Shown here in pieces: positions 8,278 to 17,941 of a stretch of DNA of 64,000 nucleotides. The translations under genes were made by a program, and so were the position numbers. Below the pieces are notes generated by a model. That model was not told the DNA's origin, did no database searches, and worked only from the letters and a program-made list of their open reading frames with translations. Position 1 is the first letter of the stretch, and every line of letters starts with the position of its first letter. Origin of the DNA: Pedococcus bigeumensis (GTDB taxonomy: Bacteria > Actinomycetota > Actinomycetes > Actinomycetales > Dermatophilaceae); assembly GCF_006438965.1 (NCBI RefSeq), contig NZ_RCZM01000003.1:574440-638439 (forward strand). The letters are read 5' to 3'.

Positions 8278-9881
8278 CACTCCTCGCCTCCCTCGATCGT
8301 CGCCAAGGCCTTGGTGAGGGCCTCGACCCGGGCGTCCGGATCGGAGTCCTCGCACCACCCGTCGCTGAAGAGGCTGGCCGCGATGTCACCGGCATACGCC
8401 GGCGCGGCGAACGAGGTGCCGCTCCAGAGGGCGAACCCGCTGGAGTAGTCGTCCGGGTCACACGACCCACGGGCCGGGTCCGCCGCCCCAGCGTGGTGCA
8501 TGACGGACTGGAGGCTGCCGTTGAACGTGGTTGGCATCGTGCTCACCACCGCGGTCCCGCAGCGGTAGGCGCGGACCCAGTGCCCGGTGTTGGAGTATGC
8601 CGAAACCGTGGCACCGTCCGGGTTGTAGGCGCCGACGCTGGTCAGGGGCAGGTCGAAACCGCCGCTGGCCGCGAAGGCTGCGGGGTAGAACTCGTGGTTG
8701 GTGCCACCGTTGCCAGCAGCGGCCACCACGGCGACCCCGGTGCCCGCGAGCGCCCGAAGGACGCGGTAGAACGCCGGCTCGTCATCGAAGGACCCCGGCG
8801 TCTCGTGGTAGTAGCCGAGCGACAGTGACAGGACATCGATCGCAGGGCCCTTGCCGCGCTGGGAGTGGGCCAGCAGCTGCCGGACGTAGAGGAGGGTCAG
8901 CGTCTTGACGAGGAAGGCCTCGTCGGTGACGCCGTCACCGTGCATCACGGGCACGATCATCAGGGTGGCCTCGGGGCAGTGCTGCCGCACGACTCCCGCG
9001 ATGAAGGTGCCGTGCCCGGCCAGCGGGTCGAGCAGTCCGTTGACCCGGTCCAGGGTACAGCCGGTCAGCTCGGGGTCGTTGGCCGGGTGGAACCGCAGGC
9101 CGATGGGGATGCTGTCGACGGTGACGTCCGTGATGATGCCCTCGGTGAACCAGGGGTGCTGACCCAGTCCGGTGTCGAGCAGCGCGACAACAGGGCCGGT
9201 CACCTCGCCCTTGGCATCGCCCTGCGCCACGGGTGAGGGACCTCCCCACACCACGGGGCAGCGCGGCGAGGGCCCGCCGCCCGGCATCTGGACGTCGTCG
9301 TCGCCGACTCCCGAGCCGTAACCCACACCGGAGCCGTACCCGACGCCAGACCCGTACCCGACACCCGAGCCGTACCCGACACCAGACCCGTACCCGACAC
9401 CAGACCCGTAGCCCGAGGCCGTCACGATGTGACACAGGCCCACCGACTTGGCCGCCTCGCGGTCCTCCGCACGGAGTGTCTGCAGGATCAGCCAGGCATC
9501 CGGGGCCGCGACGGGACGGTCCGGCAACGGCCGGAACTCCACCGTCGTCGAGACCGCCAGGTCGACGACGTCGCCGAGCTCGTTCTGCTCGATCAGCGCC
9601 TCGAACCGTTCGTCCCGCTCGGGCTGGACGTAGTAGCCCAGCCGCTCGGCGATCGCCGACAGCGCCGTGATCGGACCATCGGCAGAACGGTTCGCGAGCC
9701 CGCGCACGAGCAGGCGGTTCCCGGCATACAGGGTGGGCGCAAAGGGGTCGTCGCCGTCGAGGCGCACCGCCTTCGCGGGGTCGAGCGTGCGCACGTCGAG
9801 GCGCTGCGCCGCCGAGCGCGGGATGGCAACCCAGGGCGCGGGTCCGGGCCCAGAGGACGGCGGGGGGGCTGATGCGGCCAT
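8277..9881 (-). CDS. Subtilisin-like S8 serine protease with an internal GYGSGV repeat linker
   Basis: ATG 9881 has AGGAGA 5-6 bp upstream, better than the upstream GTG. 534 aa. No signal peptide is evident, so it is probably cytoplasmic. Residues ~1-155 are an N-terminal domain seen in S8 proteins of CHAT/sigma clusters. Residues 157-192 are six perfect GYGSGV repeats, then a linker. The catalytic triad is Asp236 (VVALLDTGLG), His290 (GHGTFIAGVV) and Ser489 (GTSFAAPAYAG), with the oxyanion Asn391 in AAAGNGG. It is first in a four-gene operon with a sigma factor, 184-aa protein and TPR-CHAT protease, and it overlaps the sigma gene as TGATG. Confidence 0.93.
   Translation of the reverse strand: MAASAPPPSSGPGPAPWVAIPRSAAQRLDVRTLDPAKAVRLDGDDPFAPTLYAGNRLLVRGLANRSADGPITALSAIAERLGYYVQPERDERFEALIEQNELGDVVDLAVSTTVEFRPLPDRPVAAPDAWLILQTLRAEDREAAKSVGLCHIVTASGYGSGVGYGSGVGYGSGVGYGSGVGYGSGVGYGSGVGDDDVQMPGGGPSPRCPVVWGGPSPVAQGDAKGEVTGPVVALLDTGLGQHPWFTEGIITDVTVDSIPIGLRFHPANDPELTGCTLDRVNGLLDPLAGHGTFIAGVVRQHCPEATLMIVPVMHGDGVTDEAFLVKTLTLLYVRQLLAHSQRGKGPAIDVLSLSLGYYHETPGSFDDEPAFYRVLRALAGTGVAVVAAAGNGGTNHEFYPAAFAASGGFDLPLTSVGAYNPDGATVSAYSNTGHWVRAYRCGTAVVSTMPTTFNGSLQSVMHHAGAADPARGSCDPDDYSSGFALWSGTSFAAPAYAGDIAASLFSDGWCEDSDPDARVEALTKALATIEGGEE
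9306..9413 (-). repeat. Six 18-bp in-frame tandem repeats encoding GYGSGV in the S8 protease
   Basis: Units are 9306-9323, 9324-9341, 9342-9359, 9360-9377, 9378-9395 and 9396-9413. They differ only at synonymous positions, so the hexapeptide is perfectly conserved while the DNA is not, implying selection on the peptide. The array links the N-terminal and catalytic domains. Confidence 0.9.
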
Positions 9882-10329
9882 CGGTTCTCCTGAGGTCGTG
9901 CCGACCACGCGGTGCAGTGTTCAGCGTAGTGAGGGAATGCGTCATCTGACAGGAGAACGTCACGCGCCGGCTGATACCGGACAGCCCCGAAAACTTGCCC
10001 GCGAAATCTTTTCGCCGGCGATGTATCAGGAGCCCTGCACCCGACTCTTCTCCGTTGTCAGACCTGGTCGGGGGACCGAGGAGGACACAACGGAGAGGAA
10101 GCCTCATGTCGTACAGGACCTGTCGCAGGAGGCGGCAGGTGCGAGCGACCAAGGACCGCTGGGCACAGGGGTGCCAGCGGACTGGACGGCAGGTCGTGGG
10201 GGCGCGCTGCCGTTCCGCCCTTCGGGGCGCGTCGCCGGGTAGGTCAGGTTGTGGAAGGTGCTGGTCAGGGGTTTCCAGCACGCGCCCAGCCGGACCTCCT
10301 CGGCGACGCCGTTGAGTCCAGCAACACAC
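9882..10329. other. Non-coding spacer upstream of the CHAT/sigma operon
   Basis: About 450 bp with no convincing gene on either strand. It must contain the operon promoter for the minus-strand S8 gene. I see no strong -35/-10 pair, which would fit control by the operon's own sigma factor. The part near 9990-10050 is AT-richer than average (AAAACTTG, AAATCTTTTC) and is the best place for regulatory sites. Confidence 0.4.
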
Positions 10330-10369
10330 GAGCGGCACGGCATACCAGACTCCGTATGCCGTGCCGCTC
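10330..10369. terminator. 16-bp perfect inverted repeat downstream of the YtxH gene, built on the CGGCATAC octamer
   Basis: Arms GAGCGGCACGGCATAC (10330-10345) and its exact complement (10354-10369) enclose an 8-nt loop. The inner eight bases of each arm are CGGCATAC and GTATGCCG. It lies 45 bp past the minus-strand YtxH stop and has no strong U-run, as is common for actinobacterial terminators. Confidence 0.7.
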
Positions 10370-10414
10370 TCTGTCTGCCCGGGTGCGGTGCACCCGTGGT
10401 CGCCGCTGCCGTGG

Positions 10415-10747
10415 TTACGGCAGCTTGCCGGCTCCCGGCCCGAAGCCCGTGGTGTCGGCGTGCAGCCGCCCATCGGTCCCGCGGTGCAGGGTCTCGGGGA
10501 GCTCCTCGCCGGTGAAGCGCTCCTTGGCGCTGGCGCCGGCGGTCTTCGCGACGTCGCCGAGCTTGGCCGCCACGACGGGGGCCTGGTCCTTGACGACCTG
10601 CTTGACCGTGTCGACCCGCGCCTGCACGGGGGCACTGCCCCACACGCGGTCGGTCTGGGTCTTGATCTGCTGGTACCGCTTCTGGCCGGCCTTGGCCCCG
10701 AGCACGTAGCCCGCAGCGAGACCGGCGAGGAAGGTGAGCTTTGCCAT
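10415..10747 (-). CDS. YtxH-domain small protein
   Basis: 110 aa. The N-terminus FLAGLAAGYVLGAKAGQKRY is the glycine-zipper hydrophobic helix that defines YtxH proteins, followed by basic and amphipathic helices rich in V, A, K and Q. It is probably membrane-associated and possibly stress-linked; no molecular function is established. AAAGGAT lies 6-7 bp upstream of the ATG. It is apparently monocistronic, between a tRNA-Ser gene and a strong hairpin. Confidence 0.8.
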   Translation of the reverse strand: MAKLTFLAGLAAGYVLGAKAGQKRYQQIKTQTDRVWGSAPVQARVDTVKQVVKDQAPVVAAKLGDVAKTAGASAKERFTGEELPETLHRGTDGRLHADTTGFGPGAGKLP

Positions 10748-10813
10748 GGTTCGGATCCTTTGGTCGGGTTCCCCTCGACCCTAACAAAACTGCTGGTCAG
10801 AGCGGTGTCGAGC

Positions 10814-10901
10814 TGGCGGCGGGTGTGGGATTTGAACCCACGAGAGGTTGCCCTCTGGTCGCTTTCAAGGCGACTGCACTAGGCCACTATGCGAACCCGC
10901 C
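10814..10901 (-). tRNA. tRNA-Ser (anticodon TGA)
   Basis: 88 nt including an encoded CCA (10814-10816). Acceptor stem GGCGGGT/ACCCGCC closes perfectly with discriminator G. The anticodon stem GTCGC/GCGAC encloses CTTGAAA, giving anticodon TGA. A long variable arm (AGAGGGCAACCTCT) and the T-arm GTGGGTTCAAATCCCAC confirm a class II serine tRNA reading UCA and UCG. Confidence 0.95.
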
Positions 10902-11162
10902 CGGTGGTGCGGGCCAAGTCTTCCAGACGCTGCGGACCGGCCCAGAGCGAGTACCGTTGTCTTCGCACGGCGACACGCCGAGGCACAGGACCCTGCACCA
11001 CCTCGCACGGTCCTAAATGCGTTGAATCGCAGCAAAATTCGCGCCGCGACCTCACCAATTCGACCGCACTCATACGCGAATTGAAGGATCCTGATGAGTA
11101 CCAGGGACGGTTAGCGTTTGCGACTGGGGGAATGAGCGTCCGCTTTCGGGCGGCGGGCCGGA
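10902..11162. other. Intergenic DNA upstream of tRNA-Ser
   Basis: No gene is supported. It should hold the tRNA promoter on the minus strand. The stretch 11010-11110 is relatively AT-rich (AGCAAAATTCG, CCAATTCGACC) but has no motif I can assign. Confidence 0.4.
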
Positions 11163-11187
11163 GGCCGGGCAACCCTGCAGCCCGGCC
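11163..11187. terminator. Terminator-like hairpin after the MocR-type regulator
   Basis: GGCCGGGC (11163-11170) and GCCCGGCC (11180-11187) pair perfectly around a 9-nt loop, about 57 bp past the end of the minus-strand regulator gene. Confidence 0.55.
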
Positions 11188-11243
11188 TTCGTGCCGTCCG
11201 GGCGCAGTTCAGCCCGCATCACCACGGCCGCGCTGACCGCCGG

Positions 11244-12620
11244 TCAGCGGGCGCGGGCGGGGCGGCCGCCGGCGAGGGCCGCGTCGGCCAGGGCGTCCGC
11301 GAGTCCGTCGAGGTCGTCGCCTGCGGCCCCCACGGTCACCCGGAGGTGCCCACCGCCCTCCGGCGCCCCAGTTGGCGGACCGAGCCGGAACGGCGCACCC
11401 GGCGCGACACCGATCCCCTGGCTGGCCAACCGCACCATCGCCGCCGTCTCGTCGTGGACCGGCACCCAGATGTTGATGCCTTCCGTCCCCGGCACGGTGA
11501 TCCCCCGCGCGGCAAGGGCGGCGACGACCTGGGCCCGCCGCGCGGCATACGTCGCGGTCGCTCGTGCCACTTCCGCCCGGGCCGCGCCGCTGCTCAGCAG
11601 CCCCAGCAGCACCTGCTGGAGCAGCCGGCTGGACCATCCCTGGCCGAGCTCCCGACGGGCTGTGATCGCGCGGTGCAGCGCTGGTGGCGCGCTCAGGGCC
11701 GCCAGCCGCAGGTCCGGTCCGTGCGACTTCGAGAACGACCGGATGTAGGCCGTGTGGCCGGGTCGCCACCGACCTGTGCTCGCGAGGGTGGCCGAGGACA
11801 GGCCCGCGGCCGAGTCGTCTTCCACGACAAGGGTTTCGGAGCCCTGGAGCAGTGTCGCGATCGCCCGTGCGCGGCCCGGCGTCATCGTCACGCCGACGGG
11901 GTTCTGGGCACGGGGTTGCAGGAAGATGGCGGCCACCGGCTCGGTCAGGGCGGCCTCCAGTGCGGGGAGGTCGAGCCCCTCGGCGTCCACCGGCACCCCG
12001 ACGAGCTGGACGCCCACCGACTCGAGGAGGTCGACCAGGGGCGGGAAGCCCGGGTCCTCGACCACCACGCGGTCGCCGAACCGCAGCGAGGTGCGCACGA
12101 TGAGGTCCATCGCGTCCATGGCGCCGTCGACGACGGCGAGGTCCGGCGCGGCATACGGCCAGTCCTGGCGGAGCACGTCGGCGAGGCCGGGCAGCACCGG
12201 GTCGTCGAGATAGCTCCCCGTGGTCGGCGCCGAGGTGAGCTGCGCCAGGACGGGCCCGAGCGAGGGGAGCAGGGCGGGGTCGGGGACCCCCGTGGACAGG
12301 TCGAGGGTGAAGCCAGACTCGTGCCGCAGCGCCTGTCGGTAGCGGCCGCCGTCGGGACCCCGCTGGTCCCGCACCGTGGTCCCGCGTCGGCCATCGGTGC
12401 TGACCGCTCCGGAACGGGCCAGCAGGGCCCAGGCTGCGCTGACCGTCGTCGGTGACAGGGCCAGCTGTGCCGCCACGGTCCGGATCGGCGGCAGCCGGTC
12501 ACCCGCGACCAGCTCGCCGTCGCGGATGGCACCGGAGACGGCGTGCGCCAGACCTTTGGCCGTGGGCTGGTCGAGACGCTGCTCGAGGGCGGAGAGGGTC
12601 GTTGACACATTTTGTACCAT
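11244..12620 (-). CDS. MocR/PdxR-type regulator: GntR-like winged helix fused to an aminotransferase-like domain
   Basis: 458 aa. The N-terminal ~80 residues form a GntR winged helix (GELVAGDRLPPIRTVAAQLALSPTTVSAAW). The rest is a fold-type I aminotransferase domain, with VVEDPGFPPL, the NPVGVTMTPGRA segment and a PLP-lysine region FSKSHGPDLRLA. This is the GabR/MocR layout, where the second domain senses PLP and an amine. It is divergent from mmsA and the aminotransferase/oxidase genes, with its start inside the shared promoter, so it probably controls that operon and itself. Confidence 0.9.
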   Translation of the reverse strand: MVQNVSTTLSALEQRLDQPTAKGLAHAVSGAIRDGELVAGDRLPPIRTVAAQLALSPTTVSAAWALLARSGAVSTDGRRGTTVRDQRGPDGGRYRQALRHESGFTLDLSTGVPDPALLPSLGPVLAQLTSAPTTGSYLDDPVLPGLADVLRQDWPYAAPDLAVVDGAMDAMDLIVRTSLRFGDRVVVEDPGFPPLVDLLESVGVQLVGVPVDAEGLDLPALEAALTEPVAAIFLQPRAQNPVGVTMTPGRARAIATLLQGSETLVVEDDSAAGLSSATLASTGRWRPGHTAYIRSFSKSHGPDLRLAALSAPPALHRAITARRELGQGWSSRLLQQVLLGLLSSGAARAEVARATATYAARRAQVVAALAARGITVPGTEGINIWVPVHDETAAMVRLASQGIGVAPGAPFRLGPPTGAPEGGGHLRVTVGAAGDDLDGLADALADAALAGGRPARAR

Positions 12621-12636
12621 AGCAATACTTGTATTG
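12602..12636 (+). promoter_or_regulatory. Promoter of the mmsA operon with a CAATAC palindrome over the -10
   Basis: TTGACA at 12602-12607 and AATACT at 12624-12629 (16-bp spacer) form a good sigma-70 promoter. The palindrome CAATACTTGTATTG (12623-12636) covers the -10. The -35 lies inside the divergent regulator's first codons, so both directions could be blocked or activated by one protein there. The MocR product is the natural candidate. Confidence 0.6.
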
Positions 12637-12657
12637 TGTTACTAGTGGGTGGATCGT

Positions 12658-14160
<1,503 letters not shown>

Positions 14161-14238
14161 CGCGCCGACCGCTCTCCGAGCGCCCCGGCACCTGAGCCGC
14201 CAGACTGTCCGGAACACCCGGCATACCAAGGACTCCCG

Positions 14239-15639
14239 ATGACCGACACGCTGCCAGCCGCCACCTCCGCCGCCGCCACTGCCTTCACGACCAACACCGA
14301 GGAGCAGGTGCGCCGTGACGACCGAGCCCACGTGTTCCACTCCTGGTCGGCGCAGGGGCTGATCGACCCGCTGCCGATCGCGGACGCGCTCGGTTCGTAC
14401 TTCACCGACTACTCGGGCAAGCGCTACCTGGACTTCTCCAGCCAGCTGGTCAACGTCAACATCGGTTACCAGCACCCCAAGCTGGTCGCCGCCATCCAGG
14501 AGCAGGCGGGCCGGCTCACGACGATCAGCCCGGCGTTCGCCAACGACGCCCGCTCGGAGGCTGCCCGGCTGATCACCGAGCTGGCGCCCGGCGACCTCAC
14601 CAAGGTGTTCTTCACCAACGGCGGCGCCGAGGCCACCGAGAACGCGCTGCGGATGGCTCGGCTGCACACCGGGCGCCACAAGGTGATGGCTGCCTACCGC
14701 AGTTACCACGGCGCGACCGCGGGAGCCATTGCCATGACTGGTGATCCGCGTCGCTGGGCATCAGAGCCTGGTATGCCGGGCATCGTGCGCTACTGGGGTC
14801 CCTACCCCTACCGCTCGGCGTTCCACGCCGAGACCGAGCAGGAGGAGGGCGTGCGCGCGCTGAAGCATCTGCGCGACCTGATCATGGTCGAGGGGCCACA
14901 GACGATCGCCGCGATCATCCTGGAGAGCGTGGTCGGCACCAACGGCATCCTCGTGCCGCCGCCGGGCTACCTCCAGGGTGTGCGCGACATCTGCGACGAG
15001 TTCGGCATCGTCATGATCGCGGACGAGGTGATGTCCGGGTTCGCCCGCTGCGGTGAGTGGTTCGCCGTCGACCACTGGGACGTGGCGCCCGACCTGATCA
15101 CCTTCGCCAAGGGCGTCAACAGCGGCTATGTCCCGCTCGGCGGCGTCATCATCTCCGAGCGCGTCGCCGCGACCTTCGACCAGCGTCCCTTCCCCGGCGG
15201 GCTGACCTACTCGGGTCACCCGCTCGCGTGCGCCTCGGCCGTCGCCTCGATCAACATCTTCAAGGAGGAGGGCGTCGTCGAGCATGCCCGCGACCTCGGC
15301 GAGGACGTCATCGGACCGGGCCTGCGCAACCTCGCCGAGCGGCACCCCAGCATCGGGGAGGTGCGGGGGCTGGGTGTCTTCTGGGCACTCGAGCTCGTCC
15401 GCGACCGGCAGACCCGGGATCCCCTGGTGCCGTTCAACGCCGCCGGCGCGGATGCCAAGCCGATGAACGACTTCGCCGCGGCGTGCAAGCAGCGCGGGCT
15501 GTGGCCGTTCATCCACTTCAACCGCACCCATGTCGTGCCGCCGTGCACGACGACGGCCGACGAGGTCCGCGAAGGCCTGGCGATCCTCGACGAGGCGCTG
15601 TCCGTCGCGGACGGCTTCTACACCGGCACCGACGCCTGA
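14239..15639 (+). CDS. Class III omega-amino-acid/amine:pyruvate aminotransferase
   Basis: 466 aa, PLP fold-type I class III. The PLP-phosphate motif FFTNGGAEATENA is at ~124-136, Asp262 lies in IADEVMSGFARCG, and the Schiff-base Lys291 in LITFAKGVNSGYVPLGG. The relatives I recognise are beta-alanine, GABA and taurine:pyruvate aminotransferases; the substrate cannot be fixed from motifs. It sits 78 bp after mmsA, pointing to conversion of beta-alanine or a similar omega-amine to a semialdehyde for MmsA. The next gene starts 5 bp after its stop. Confidence 0.88.
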   Translation: MTDTLPAATSAAATAFTTNTEEQVRRDDRAHVFHSWSAQGLIDPLPIADALGSYFTDYSGKRYLDFSSQLVNVNIGYQHPKLVAAIQEQAGRLTTISPAFANDARSEAARLITELAPGDLTKVFFTNGGAEATENALRMARLHTGRHKVMAAYRSYHGATAGAIAMTGDPRRWASEPGMPGIVRYWGPYPYRSAFHAETEQEEGVRALKHLRDLIMVEGPQTIAAIILESVVGTNGILVPPPGYLQGVRDICDEFGIVMIADEVMSGFARCGEWFAVDHWDVAPDLITFAKGVNSGYVPLGGVIISERVAATFDQRPFPGGLTYSGHPLACASAVASINIFKEEGVVEHARDLGEDVIGPGLRNLAERHPSIGEVRGLGVFWALELVRDRQTRDPLVPFNAAGADAKPMNDFAAACKQRGLWPFIHFNRTHVVPPCTTTADEVREGLAILDEALSVADGFYTGTDA

Positions 15640-15644
15640 CGCCG

Positions 15645-17033
15645 GTGGGCCATCCGGCGGCTCACCCCGCTCACCCCGCGCTCGTCGACGCCGCCCCGGC
15701 GGTGTTCTGGCTGGACCAGCCGGACCGGCCCGCGCCCAGAGCGGGCTTGGAGGGCGTGCGCTCGGCCGACCTCGTGGTGGTCGGCGCGGGCTACTCCGGG
15801 CTGTGGACCGCGCTGCTCGCCAAGGAGGCCGACCCCTCCCGTGACGTGCTCGTCCTCGAGGCCGGGTCCGTCGGCTGGGCCGCGTCCGGCCGCAACGGCG
15901 GCTTCTGCGCAGCGAGCCTGACGCACGGCGAACCCAACGGGATGGCGCGGTGGCCGCAGGAGTATGCGGCGCTGCGTCGCCTCGGGCGCGAGAACCTCGA
16001 GGCGATCGAGGCCACCGTCCAGCGGTACGGGATCGAGTGCGACTTCCGGCGCTCCGGCTCGCTCACCGTGGCCACCGAGCCGCACCAGGTGGAGTGGCTG
16101 GCGGAGGAGCCTGGCGAGCTCCTGGACCGGGATGCGGTGCGCGCACACCTGGACTCACCGACCTACCTCGCCGGGGTCTACGAACCGGACGAGACGGCGA
16201 TGGTCGACCCGGCCAGGCTGGCGTGGGGGCTCGCGCGGGCGGCCGAGTCGCTGGGTGTGCGCATCGCCGAAGGTGCGCGGGTGACCGGGCTGTCCACGGC
16301 CGGTTCCGGGGTCGACGTGACGACCTCCGACGGGGACGTCATCAAGGCGGCCCGAGTTGCGTTGGGTACCAACGCCTTCCCGTCCCTGGTGCGCCGAACG
16401 CGGCTGCATACCGTGCCCGTCTACGACTACGCCCTGATGACCGAACCGCTGACCGACGCCCAGCTGGACTCGATCGGCTGGACCTCACGAGCCGGGGTCG
16501 GGGACCTGGCCAACCAGTTCCACTACTACCGACTGTCCGCCGACAACCGGATCCTGTGGGGCGGCTACGACGCGATCTACCACTATGGCCGGCGGCTCCG
16601 GCCGAGCCTGGACCAGCGGCCCGCGACGTTCGACCGGCTGGCCGGTCACTTCTTCGAGACCTTCCCCCAGCTCGAGGGCCTGCGGTTCAGTCACCAGTGG
16701 GGTGGGGCGATCGACACCTGCACCCGGTTCTGCGCCTTCTACGGCACCGCGCACCGCGGACGGGTTGCCTACGCCGTCGGGTTCACCGGACTCGGTGTCG
16801 GCGCCACCCGGTTCGGTGCGCAGGTCATGCTCGATCTGCTCGACGGCCGCCAGACCGAACGCACCCGGCTCCAGATGGTGCGCGAGAAGCCGCTGCCGTT
16901 CCCCCCGGAGCCGTTGGCCTACACCGGGATCCAGCTCACCCGCTGGTCACTAGCGCGTGCCGACCAACGCTCTGGTCGACGCAACCTCTGGCTGCAAGCC
17001 TTGGACAAGGCCGGTCTCGGCTTCGACTCCTAG
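15645..17033 (+). CDS. FAD-dependent amine/amino-acid oxidoreductase (PuuB/DAO family)
   Basis: 462 aa from GTG 15645, five bases after the aminotransferase stop. The Rossmann FAD motif DLVVVGAGYSGLWTALLA is near residues 38-55, with the second FAD contact ASGRNGGFC near 82-90. The C-terminal GFTGLGVGATRFGAQ closes the FAD site. This is the DadA/PuuB-type fold that oxidises C-N bonds of amines or glutamylated polyamines. In this operon it could feed an aldehyde or amine into the transaminase-MmsA steps. The exact substrate is unknown. It overlaps the convergent membrane gene by 4 bp. Confidence 0.85.
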   Translation: MGHPAAHPAHPALVDAAPAVFWLDQPDRPAPRAGLEGVRSADLVVVGAGYSGLWTALLAKEADPSRDVLVLEAGSVGWAASGRNGGFCAASLTHGEPNGMARWPQEYAALRRLGRENLEAIEATVQRYGIECDFRRSGSLTVATEPHQVEWLAEEPGELLDRDAVRAHLDSPTYLAGVYEPDETAMVDPARLAWGLARAAESLGVRIAEGARVTGLSTAGSGVDVTTSDGDVIKAARVALGTNAFPSLVRRTRLHTVPVYDYALMTEPLTDAQLDSIGWTSRAGVGDLANQFHYYRLSADNRILWGGYDAIYHYGRRLRPSLDQRPATFDRLAGHFFETFPQLEGLRFSHQWGGAIDTCTRFCAFYGTAHRGRVAYAVGFTGLGVGATRFGAQVMLDLLDGRQTERTRLQMVREKPLPFPPEPLAYTGIQLTRWSLARADQRSGRRNLWLQALDKAGLGFDS

Positions 17034-17815
17034 CGCAGCGCGTCCTGGTCCCGTGCGGACTCGGGGGGTCGGGCCGACTCCTGGCTGGGCACCTGGGTGA
17101 GGTGGGTGCGCAGGATCTCGGCCGCGACCTCGTCGCGGGACCGGCCGGTCGCGGCCGCCCGCTCGGCCAAGGCGGCGGCCACATCTGGAGGGAGCACGAG
17201 CGTCGGCCCACCTGGGACGTGGTCGCTGGTGGCGCCCGGCCCGAACTTCAGCAGGGCGGCGCCGACAACGGTTCCGAGCACGTCCAGGATGGCGACGACT
17301 CCCACCGCTCGGTAGAAGCCGTCGTCCCCGGGGTGCACGCCGAGCACCAGCAGGCTGGTCAGCAGGGCCAGGAGGGCGGCGAGCCCGATCGTGACGGTCA
17401 GCATCCGACGGGCCAGCGAGCTGCCCCGTCCACCCGGTGCGAGCAGCAGGCAGGTCTGGGCGAGCGTGGCCGCGACGATGCCGCTGATGGCGAACGTCTT
17501 GACCACCGACTCGTCCAAGCCATTGTTCGAGTCGACCCAGATCAGCAACAACCCCGTGACGAGGGGGACCAGGACGGTCACGCCCCCGATCACCCCGACC
17601 GGCTGCGACCGGCGTCCGGCGGTGGTGAGGAAACAGAGCACCGCGATGCTGACGACGCCGACGAGCAGCGTGGTCAGCAGGATCCGTCCCTCGGTCTCGC
17701 CGAACTCACCTCCGCTGAGGAGCGCGACGATGCCGAGCAGAGCCGCGAGGGAGAACGAGCCGATGGTGACGCGCACGATCCAGCGTCGGACGGGTGCGGT
17801 GCTGGGGGTGGCCAT
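17030..17815 (-). CDS. Membrane protein with a C-terminal ribbon-helix-helix-like segment
   Basis: 261 aa. Six hydrophobic segments lie between residues ~15 and 190 (IGSFSLAALLGIVALL, ILLTTLLVGVVSIAVL and others). After a cytoplasmic linker the sequence LPPDVAAALAERAAATGRSRDEVAAEIL resembles a ribbon-helix-helix DNA-binding or Arc-type helix pair. A membrane domain joined to such a segment is unusual. Function is not recognised. The gene is convergent with the FAD oxidase (4-bp overlap) and divergent from folP2. Confidence 0.7.
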   Translation of the reverse strand: MATPSTAPVRRWIVRVTIGSFSLAALLGIVALLSGGEFGETEGRILLTTLLVGVVSIAVLCFLTTAGRRSQPVGVIGGVTVLVPLVTGLLLIWVDSNNGLDESVVKTFAISGIVAATLAQTCLLLAPGGRGSSLARRMLTVTIGLAALLALLTSLLVLGVHPGDDGFYRAVGVVAILDVLGTVVGAALLKFGPGATSDHVPGGPTLVLPPDVAAALAERAAATGRSRDEVAAEILRTHLTQVPSQESARPPESARDQDALR

Positions 17816-17941
17816 GGTTCATGGTGGCGGGTCGAGCCCTGCGGCGCGTGGGTTTGCGGACCCTTGTGCGGGCGGTCGTGGGAGGACACCTGATCCGGAA
17901 CGCCGCGTCGCCGCCCCAACGCCGGGTGACAGGATGGCGCG

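Noticed and set aside
9306..9413. Possible CRISPR-like array
   Set aside because: The 18-bp units are contiguous, with no spacers, and are in-frame codons of the S8 protease. No CRISPR array or cas gene was seen anywhere in the window.
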